This document shows, one piece after another, positions 58,092 to 64,000 of a stretch of DNA of 64,000 nt (positions are counted from its first letter, which is position 1; every line of letters starts with the position of its first letter). The stretch is taken from positions 186,001 through 250,000 of the forward strand of contig JBOZRQ010000049.1 in the NCBI GenBank assembly GCA_050789255.1, read 5' to 3'. Under the pieces are notes generated by a model. The model did not search any database. It was not told the origin of the DNA and saw nothing but the letters and a program-made list of their open reading frames with translations. This DNA comes from JBOZRQ01 sp050789255. GTDB lineage: Bacteria > Bacillota > Sulfobacillia > Symbiobacteriales > Symbiobacteriaceae. The position numbers were made by a program, and so were the translations under genes.

Positions 58092-58774
58092 GCATTCGCG
58101 TTGTACTCGTTGATGATACCCGCATGTTTCGGGATGGCCTTCGCCTGGTGATCGACCTGGAGGATGACATGACCGTCGTCGGTGTCGCCGGTAACGGCGC
58201 CGAGGGCGTGGAGACGGTGCGCCGGCTCCAGCCGGACATCGTGCTGATGGATATCCGCATGCCGGTCATGGACGGCGTGGAGGCGACCCGGCGCATCAAG
58301 GCGGAGTGGCCGCAGATTCATGTGGTGATCCTCACCACCTACTCCGACGATGAGTTCATCTTTGAGGGGCTCAAGGCCGGCGCCGTGGGCTACATGGTCA
58401 AGGACCTGCCCGCCAGCGAGCTGGTTCAGGCCCTGCGCACCGTGCATCAGGGCGGGGCGCTGATCCCGCCCGCCATCGCAGCCAGGCTGGTGGCCGAGTA
58501 CGCCCGCATCGCTGCGGGCGGCGCCCCTTCTGCACCGGCCGTGCCTGCGGCCGCTTCCGACGATGCTCGGCCACGGGTCGCCGATCTTACCCCCCGGGAG
58601 ACCGAGATCCTGAAGTTGGTCGCCCGCGGCCTCTCTAACAAGGAGATTGCGGACCATCTCTACCTCAGCGAGGGTACGGTCAAGAACTACGTCAGCAGCG
58701 TCTTCTCCAAGCTGCACGCCCGGGATCGGGCGCAGGCGATCTCCCTGGCGCTGCGCCAGGGGCTGGTGGACTGA
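58088..58774 (+). CDS. NarL/LuxR-family response regulator
   Basis: Receiver domain residues 1-120 (RVVLVDDTRMFRDGLRLVID; phosphorylated Asp in DIVLMDIRMPVMDGVEA) and a LuxR HTH near the C-terminus (LTPRETEILKLVARGLSNKE, HLYLSEGTVKNYVSSVFSKL). A 25-residue Ala/Pro linker joins them. It overlaps the kinase gene and ends with a terminator. Targets unknown. Confidence 0.95.
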   Translation: MSIRVVLVDDTRMFRDGLRLVIDLEDDMTVVGVAGNGAEGVETVRRLQPDIVLMDIRMPVMDGVEATRRIKAEWPQIHVVILTTYSDDEFIFEGLKAGAVGYMVKDLPASELVQALRTVHQGGALIPPAIAARLVAEYARIAAGGAPSAPAVPAAASDDARPRVADLTPRETEILKLVARGLSNKEIADHLYLSEGTVKNYVSSVFSKLHARDRAQAISLALRQGLVD

Positions 58775-58799
58775 TTCCAGTCACGTGACCCAAGTCATA

Positions 58800-58835
58800 G
58801 GGGCGCCCGGCTAACAGCCAGGGCGCCCCCTTTTC
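58800..58835 (+). terminator. Intrinsic terminator of the NarL-type operon
   Basis: GGGGCGCCC pairs with GGGCGCCCC around a 12-nt loop, followed by CTTTTCAT. Confidence 0.85.
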
Positions 58836-58932
58836 ATCTATGACCGACACGATGACCGCTGGCACTTCGGGCGCGTTGTCATCCCCGATAAGATAAGGCC
58901 ATGACGTATCGCTACTCGAGGAGATGACCTGC

Positions 58933-59778
58933 TTGGCCCTGGAGAACACCCTGACCCGCACCACCGACCGACCGCAGTTCCGGCTCGCCGGCGAGACCCA
59001 CACCGCTACCTTCCTCCGCATCGTGCTCCTGTATGGCATCAACCTGGTCATGCTCGCCGCCCTTGTCCTGCCGATCCGGCAGTACGTCCAGCCGATGGGT
59101 CCGCAAACGCCCTGGTTCGCCTGGGCGATCGCCCTGGCCTGGAGCCCGGTCTTCATGCTGGGCCAGGCCATGATCTCCTACCGCTGGATCGACCGGCGCC
59201 CGCTCTCCGAGCTGCCGCTGGGTTTTGACCGGAAGGCTGCGCAGACCGCCGTCTGGGGTTCGTTGCTCGCCCTGGCCCTGCTGCTAGCGTATGTGGGCAT
59301 TACGCAGGTCACTGGTGTCACGACATGGCACTGGAACCCCGGTTTCGCCCCTGCTGCAACCATCCTTGCCGCCCTGGTCACAGCCTCGGCTGGCATCGGT
59401 GAGGAGTTCCTGTTCCGCGGCTACGTCGACCGGACGTTGGGTCACTACGGCCCCAAGGTGTCGGCGATCCTGGGTGCCGCTGTCTTCGCCATCGCCCACA
59501 TGTTCACCGGCCGCGTCAACCCGATCGATCAGCTGGCGCTCTTTCTGCATGGCTATCTCTTCGTGACGATCTACCGCCGCACCAAGTCGATCTGGCCGAG
59601 CCTGATTATCCACTTCGTCTACAACGGCCTGACCTCGCTGATCTGGACCGGCGACGCCAACACCGCGCTGCTCGGCTTCGACGGCTCGCTCGGCTGGACC
59701 AAGTGGGCTTTCAAGGCTGCGATGGTGATCCCGTTCTTCCTTCTGGTCCGGGTGATCTACGGCAAGGAGCGGGACTAG
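58933..59778 (+). CDS. CPBP-family intramembrane glutamic protease (CAAX-type)
   Basis: A 281-residue protein with about eight helices. Motif 1 is SAGIGEEFLFRGYVDR, motif 2 is VFAIAHMFTGR, and motif 3 IIHFVYNGLTSL, the usual EExxxR/H/H set of CPBP proteases. Substrate unknown; Firmicute relatives process bacteriocin or membrane peptides. TTG 58933 has GAGGAG 9 nt before; ATG 58924 is too close to that site. Its stop is followed by a gap and then the PBP terminator. Confidence 0.87.
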   Translation: MALENTLTRTTDRPQFRLAGETHTATFLRIVLLYGINLVMLAALVLPIRQYVQPMGPQTPWFAWAIALAWSPVFMLGQAMISYRWIDRRPLSELPLGFDRKAAQTAVWGSLLALALLLAYVGITQVTGVTTWHWNPGFAPAATILAALVTASAGIGEEFLFRGYVDRTLGHYGPKVSAILGAAVFAIAHMFTGRVNPIDQLALFLHGYLFVTIYRRTKSIWPSLIIHFVYNGLTSLIWTGDANTALLGFDGSLGWTKWAFKAAMVIPFFLLVRVIYGKERD

Positions 59779-59899
59779 CGTGCTCCAACCCTACCCACCC
59801 GCAAGCGGACGGAACGACTCGCAACGCCAGCCGTAGTGTGCAAGAACTGCTGCGGCAACGCCGTGCACAGTTTAGCACCCCCTCAGACGATGATAAGGC

Positions 59900-59930
59900 A
59901 AAAAAGGCCGAGCGGATGGCCGCTCGGCTT
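59900..59930 (-). terminator. Intrinsic terminator of the PBP gene
   Basis: Nine-bp GCCGAGCGG/CCGCTCGGC stem followed on the minus strand by TTTTTT, 10 nt past the stop at 59938. The 59779-59899 gap shows no gene. Confidence 0.85.
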
Positions 59931-59937
59931 CGCCTTT

Positions 59938-62325
59938 CTAGCGCTGTGAATCCGTCTGCACATCGGGAGTGCCGTTGCCGGGCGCCGGCTTTACCGGGGC
60001 CGGCATGAACGGCAGCTTCGGCAGCAACTGCTCCCAGAAGGAGACAGGCTGGCACGTCACCGTCGGCAGCTCGTTGACCGCGTCCTGCGGGACGTACTTG
60101 GGGTTCGTCGGCTCGGTGGGATGCAGCACCCGGGGCTGCGGCCGCTGAATGAAGACCCGCTCCACAGGTGTGCCTGCGCAGCCGGGCTGCCACAGCTGCC
60201 ACTGGGTCGTGGCCGACTTCTTATCGGGGCTCTGAACCGTCACCTGGACCGCCTTCGCCTTGACCAGCAGGTGGCCGGCGGTCTTCGGTTCGGTGCCCTT
60301 AATGAAGAGCTCGGAGACCACCTGATCCTTAGGCGTCAGCTCGTTGGGCAGCATGCCCGTCTGGCGGCTGACGGCCACCGAGACGACATCGGCGGGGCGG
60401 CCCCAGTCGGCCGGACGCTGCGTCACAGCCTGATTCATGAACTGATTCCACGTCTTGACCGGCACGAAGGCCCCCGTCCACTTCAGGTGGTTGTCCGGGT
60501 TGTCGTAGCCGTTCCACACCGTGACCACCAGGTCGGGCGTGAAGCCGACGAACCAGCCATCGCGGTTGTCCTCGGTGGTGCCGGTCTTGCCGGCCGCCGG
60601 CCAGCCCTTGAAGCCGCCGGTGAAGCCATAGGCGGTGCCCTTCTTGATGACGTCCTTCATCATGTCGATCATCAGGTAGGCGACCGAGGGCTTTACGACC
60701 GTCCGCTTCTGCGGGTGGGCCTCGAACAGCACGTCGCCGTCCCGGTCGACGATCTTCTGGATCACCACGGGCTCAACACGGGTGCCCATGTTGGCCAGGG
60801 CGCCGAACGCAGTGGTCATGTCGAGGACCGTAGTGCCCTTGGAGACGCCACCGAGGGCGAGCGCCAGGTGCTCGTCCTCCTTGGTAATGGTGGTCAGGCC
60901 GAAGCGACGGGCCATCTCGGCGGCCTTTTCCGGGCCGCCGGCCGCCTGCATCGCACGCACCGCCATGGGGTTGATCGACTGCTCGACGCCGTACCGCATC
61001 GGCTTGAGGCCAAGGTAGCGGAAGTCGTAGTTCTGCGGCCAGACCGTCTTCTTGTCGGTGGTCAGCATCACCGGGGCGTCATCAAGGATCGTCGCCGGGC
61101 TAAGGCCGCTCTCCAGGGCGGGCATGTACGCCACCAACGGCTTGATCGCCGACCCGGGCTGGCGCAGGGCGTCGGTGGCCCGGTTGAACTCCAGGGCGCC
61201 CTCCCGGTCCCGGCCGCCCACGATCGCCAGCACCTCACCGGTCTTGGGATTCATGGCGACCATCGCCGCCTGGGGCTGCGGGGTCTTGCCGGTCAGCCCG
61301 TACTCCTTGTCTGCCTGGGCCATCTGGTCGGCCACAGCCTTCTCGGCCGCCGCCTGCAGCTTCGGGTCCATCGTGGTGTAGACCTTCAGGCCGGCCTTAG
61401 CGATGTTCTCGACCTTGGTCAGATCGATGCCGTACTTCTTGGCCAGGTCGGGCTTGGTGTCATGGAGGATGTTGATCACGTAGTCTGTGAAGTGGTTGCC
61501 TTCCTGAACGGTTGACTCAGCAGCAATCTTGCCCAGCTTCGGCTTCTCAGCCTTGGCCTGCTCGAACTGCTGCTCGGTAATGAACGCTTCCTTCAGCATC
61601 GCGCTGAGCACCAGGTTCCGGCGGTCGATCGAGTCGTCCATGTGCTCATACGGATCGAAGTAGCTCGGCCCGTTAATCATGCCGGCGAGCTGGGCCGCCT
61701 CGGCGACGGTCAGGTCCTTCACCTCCTTGGCGAAGAAGGACTTGGCTGCCGCTTCGATACCGTATGCCCCCTGACCGAAGTAAACCTCGTTCAGGTACAT
61801 CTCCAGGATCTCGTCCTTGGTATAGTGGCGCTCCAACTGAATCGCCACCCACGCCTCCTGGATCTTGCGCTTCACGGTGATCTCCTGGCTGTTGAGGAAG
61901 CCTTGCCGGGCAAGCTGCTGGGTGATGGTGCTTCCACCCTCCAGCCGACCTCCGGGCAGCTTCAGGAAGTAGAGCGTCGAGCGCCAAACCGCGCGGGCAG
62001 TGCCGCGCACGTTAATGCCCTTGTGCTCTTCAAAGGTGGGATCCTCAATGGCAATGAAGGCGTTGCGGACGTGCTCGGGCACATCCTTCAGCTTGAGCGG
62101 CGTCCGGTTCTCACCAGCGTGGAGCCGGTAAGCCTCCTTGCCGTCGCGATCGTAGATCAACGTGGATGTATCCCACTGCAGGCGGGTCACATCGGGTGCG
62201 GATGCGACCACACCGCAACCGGCTACCACAGCGCTCGCCAGGACTAGGAAGATCGCCAGGCCAACCGCGCCCAGCGAGACCCGCCAAGCCGAGCGCTTTC
62301 GCTTTGGTTCCTGCTTTGCAGTCAT
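59938..62325 (-). CDS. Class A penicillin-binding protein (PBP1-type)
   Basis: A 795-residue bifunctional glycosyltransferase/transpeptidase. N-terminal membrane helix (SLGAVGLAIFLVLASAVVAG). GT51 motifs include AFIAIEDPTFEEHKGINVRG and GGSTITQQLARQGF. The transpeptidase domain has SxxK in RQPGSAIKPLV, SxN in EQSINPMAVRAM and KTG in PAAGKTGTTEDNRDGW. A long C-terminal tail is Pro-rich. ATG 62325 follows GAGGTGAGG. It polymerises and cross-links peptidoglycan. Confidence 0.95.
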   Translation of the reverse strand: MTAKQEPKRKRSAWRVSLGAVGLAIFLVLASAVVAGCGVVASAPDVTRLQWDTSTLIYDRDGKEAYRLHAGENRTPLKLKDVPEHVRNAFIAIEDPTFEEHKGINVRGTARAVWRSTLYFLKLPGGRLEGGSTITQQLARQGFLNSQEITVKRKIQEAWVAIQLERHYTKDEILEMYLNEVYFGQGAYGIEAAAKSFFAKEVKDLTVAEAAQLAGMINGPSYFDPYEHMDDSIDRRNLVLSAMLKEAFITEQQFEQAKAEKPKLGKIAAESTVQEGNHFTDYVINILHDTKPDLAKKYGIDLTKVENIAKAGLKVYTTMDPKLQAAAEKAVADQMAQADKEYGLTGKTPQPQAAMVAMNPKTGEVLAIVGGRDREGALEFNRATDALRQPGSAIKPLVAYMPALESGLSPATILDDAPVMLTTDKKTVWPQNYDFRYLGLKPMRYGVEQSINPMAVRAMQAAGGPEKAAEMARRFGLTTITKEDEHLALALGGVSKGTTVLDMTTAFGALANMGTRVEPVVIQKIVDRDGDVLFEAHPQKRTVVKPSVAYLMIDMMKDVIKKGTAYGFTGGFKGWPAAGKTGTTEDNRDGWFVGFTPDLVVTVWNGYDNPDNHLKWTGAFVPVKTWNQFMNQAVTQRPADWGRPADVVSVAVSRQTGMLPNELTPKDQVVSELFIKGTEPKTAGHLLVKAKAVQVTVQSPDKKSATTQWQLWQPGCAGTPVERVFIQRPQPRVLHPTEPTNPKYVPQDAVNELPTVTCQPVSFWEQLLPKLPFMPAPVKPAPGNGTPDVQTDSQR

Positions 62326-62459
62326 GGTCCTCACCTCAACTTCTTATAGTTATACGTACAGTGAAGACTGGGTATCACCGTCGAGTGTACGCTAAATTCG
62401 ATTTTAACGTCAACGATCACTATGTGGGTGGCATGGAAAGAACCCCGCGCGCAGGAAAC

Positions 62460-62494
62460 GAAAACCCCGACGCTACCAAGAGGTAACGTCGGGG
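62460..62494 (-). terminator. Intrinsic terminator of rsfS
   Basis: CCCCGACG plus TACC pairs with GGTA plus CGTCGGGG, followed on the minus strand by TTTTCGTTT, 17 nt after the rsfS stop. Confidence 0.85.
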
Positions 62495-62510
62495 TCGCGA
62501 TTGTGAACCC

Positions 62511-62924
62511 TTAACCCGCTTCAGAGATGTTCATTTCGGGCGCATCGCCCCAGAGCCGTTCGAGGTTATAGAAGGAACGCTCATCCTCATGCATGACGTG
62601 AACGACGAGATCGCCGAAATCCAGCAGAATCCACCGGCCGTTCTGATAGCCCTCCATGTGATGCAAGCTGAGGCCCTGGCTGGTCAAACTCTCTTCTACG
62701 TTGTCTGCGATTGCCCGCACATGCGTAGAGCTCGTGCCGGAGCAAAGGACAAAGAAGTCAGCCACGGAGCTAATGGAGCGGATATCAAGAATCCTGACCG
62801 CCTTCGCCTTCTTGTCGTCAGCGCCATGGGCAGCCACGCGGGCCAACTGGACGGAATCGGCCAATCCGGCATTCCCCTTTCGAGAATCAGCGTTGGTGGG
62901 CTCTATTTTACCGTATTCCATCAT
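62511..62924 (-). CDS. rsfS: Ribosomal silencing factor RsfS
   Basis: The 137-residue product binds uL14 and blocks subunit joining when nutrients are low. Core motifs are LDIRSISSVADFFVLCSGTS, HVRAIADNVEESL and GYQNGRWILLDFGDLVVHV. The N-terminal 30 residues are longer than the usual start, so an internal start is possible. nadD lies upstream on the strand; yqeK is not between them. Confidence 0.94.
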   Translation of the reverse strand: MMEYGKIEPTNADSRKGNAGLADSVQLARVAAHGADDKKAKAVRILDIRSISSVADFFVLCSGTSSTHVRAIADNVEESLTSQGLSLHHMEGYQNGRWILLDFGDLVVHVMHEDERSFYNLERLWGDAPEMNISEAG

Positions 62925-62997
62925 GACAGGCTGGTTCCTCCTGAGGAAGATGATGCTCTTGAGGTACAGCCTCTACTGTATAGACGTTCGAGAAAAG

Positions 62998-63037
62998 AAG
63001 CAAGTTCGGTCGACAGCGTAATTTCTGTCGCCCGAAC
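62998..63037 (-). terminator. Probable terminator after nadD
   Basis: TTCGGGCGACAG and CTGTCGACCGAA pair with one mismatch, followed on the minus strand by a T-rich TTGCTTCTTTTC. It sits in the nadD-rsfS gap, where yqeK would normally lie. Confidence 0.55.
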
Positions 63038-63051
63038 CTACAAGTTCTTGA

Positions 63052-63654
63052 TCATGCATAGAGCTGGTGTTCCTGGATATATGCAGCAACCACGTCGGGC
63101 ACGAGGTACCGCAGCGGATACCCATCTGCGGCGAGGCGCCGCAACTCCGATGACGAAACGGCTACGCCTGGCGTCTGCAGAATACGGACCCGCCGGGTCA
63201 GTTCGGGACCCAACTCGGCGAGCACGGCCTCCTGCCGCTCCCGCCCGTAGCCCGGGCGGGTAATCACCACCAGGTCGATGGTCTGCAGAAGCGCCTTGTA
63301 CTCACGCCAGGTCTGGATCTCCACCAGGCTGTCCATGCCTACCAGAAAGGCCAGATCCCAGTCGGGGTGCGTCCGCTGGAGCTCCCGCACGGTGTCGATG
63401 GTATACGACGGCCCTTCCCGCCCCAACTCCATGCGGGAGATGGCGAAGTGAGGGTTCCCGGCGATGGCCAGCTCCACCATGGCCGCCCGGTGCTCCGCCG
63501 CGCTGATGCGGCGCCCCGCCTTGTGCGGGGGCTGCCGGTTGGGCAGGAAGACGACGCGGTCAAGCCCGGCCAGGCGGAGGGCGCCCTCCGCAGCCGCCAG
63601 GTGACCGTAATGGATCGGGTCAAAGGTGCCGCCCATGAAGCCCACGTACGGCAT
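63052..63654 (-). CDS. nadD: Nicotinate-nucleotide adenylyltransferase
   Basis: A 200-residue enzyme making deamido-NAD. Nucleotide-binding GGTFDPIHYGHLAAAEGA, substrate loop FLPNRQPPHK, and a late ISSTxxR-like site as VAVSSSELRRL. ATG 63654 follows TAGGTGAGC; the yhbY stop lies inside that site. The obg gene is outside the window. Confidence 0.96.
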   Translation of the reverse strand: MPYVGFMGGTFDPIHYGHLAAAEGALRLAGLDRVVFLPNRQPPHKAGRRISAAEHRAAMVELAIAGNPHFAISRMELGREGPSYTIDTVRELQRTHPDWDLAFLVGMDSLVEIQTWREYKALLQTIDLVVITRPGYGRERQEAVLAELGPELTRRVRILQTPGVAVSSSELRRLAADGYPLRYLVPDVVAAYIQEHQLYA

Positions 63655-63663
63655 GCTGCTCAC

Positions 63664-63960
63664 CTACTGGGGAAGCTCGATCTTGGGCTCCTCTTCGTTG
63701 CGGCGGTACAGCAGGAAGTTCCGGCCGACCACCTGGACCAGCTCGCTGCCGGTCCGCTCAGCGATCTCGCTGGCGGTCTCCTCCGGCCCCTCGGGCGAGG
63801 TGTTGAGCACCCGGCCCTTAATCAACTCCCGGGCGCCCAGCGCCCCGTCGGCCTGGATGATGGTATTCTCGGAAACGCCGTCCTTGCCGATAGTCAGAAT
63901 CGGGTCCATGGTCACGCCCATGGCCCTCAGGAAACGCTTTTGCTTGCCGCGCAGCTCCAT
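63664..63960 (-). CDS. yhbY: CRS1-YhbY domain RNA-binding protein
   Basis: A 98-residue protein associated with 50S assembly. Segments LRGKQKRFLRAMG, ILTIGKDGVSEN and RELIKGRVLN with GRNFLLYRRNEEE follow the family. ATG 63960 follows AAGGAG with good spacing. It leads nadD and rsfS in one transcript. Confidence 0.95.
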   Translation of the reverse strand: MELRGKQKRFLRAMGVTMDPILTIGKDGVSENTIIQADGALGARELIKGRVLNTSPEGPEETASEIAERTGSELVQVVGRNFLLYRRNEEEPKIELPQ

Positions 63961-64000
63961 CGTCTGCACTCCTTCATGTCAGCCGCAGCCTTAGGGAGAG

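Noticed and set aside
1..64000. CRISPR arrays, rRNA and tRNA genes
   Set aside because: No regularly spaced short repeats, no rRNA blocks and no tRNA cloverleaf were recognised on reading both strands.

Overview
The window looks like chromosomal DNA from a GC-rich, endospore-forming Firmicute with a Symbiobacterium-like gene set. Sequence support: a stage II sporulation protein P gene, a leucine T-box leader on leuS, comEA and comEC, an SLH-anchored surface protein, intrinsic hairpin-plus-T terminators, and frequent GTG/TTG starts behind strong AGGAGG-type ribosome sites. The genus is an inference from gene content; no rRNA or tRNA gene is present.

Layout. 0-8.7 kb: spoIIP (cut by the window edge), greA, a beta-lactamase-fold protein, a CoA-transferase pair whose A subunit is broken by an in-frame TGA, a GH18 hydrolase, a holin-like membrane protein, rpsT and holA. 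8.8-15.7 kb: an alkaline-phosphatase-fold membrane protein, panC, a tetraheme cytochrome whose ribosome site is locked in a hairpin, an NTF2-like protein, an EamA transporter and comEC. 15.7-21.3 kb: a tight minus-strand operon of ECF sigma factor, membrane protein, two ABC ATPases and two permeases, one permease fused to a degenerate M1-peptidase-like domain. 21.4-30.5 kb: a Bce-like two-component system, two serine hydrolases, a TetR-controlled acetyltransferase and a DinG-type helicase. 30.6-35.4 kb: the first TPR-protein/short-peptide cassette, then a lower-GC patch with a MerR regulator, a broken MFS gene, peptidase E and an IS1182-type transposase remnant, bounded by a 28-bp direct repeat. 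35.4-45.2 kb: a 1520-residue SLH protein and a tyrosine/homogentisate catabolic operon. 45.3-51 kb: nfo, azlCD, a MITE-like 169-bp element, comEA, a BON protein, a phosphodiesterase and the second TPR/peptide cassette. 51-64 kb: T-box leuS, a methionine gamma-lyase with a sigma-54 promoter next to its probable activator, a NarL-type two-component system, a CPBP protease, a class A PBP, and the rsfS-nadD-yhbY cluster.

How parts work together. The catabolic operon (aminotransferase, HppD, homogentisate dioxygenase, fumarylacetoacetase-like) covers most of tyrosine breakdown but has no visible maleylacetoacetate isomerase. The sigma-54 activator and megL form a self-contained regulatory unit with a promoter and candidate tandem upstream sites. 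The two TPR/peptide cassettes share one architecture: a roughly 310-residue TPR protein, then a 40-codon gene for a peptide with an N-terminal hydrophobic stretch, overlapping or 3 nt downstream. They resemble Rap-Phr (RRNPP) peptide signalling and are the best candidates here for an undescribed system. The ECF-ABC operon with its degenerate M1-like permease is the second.
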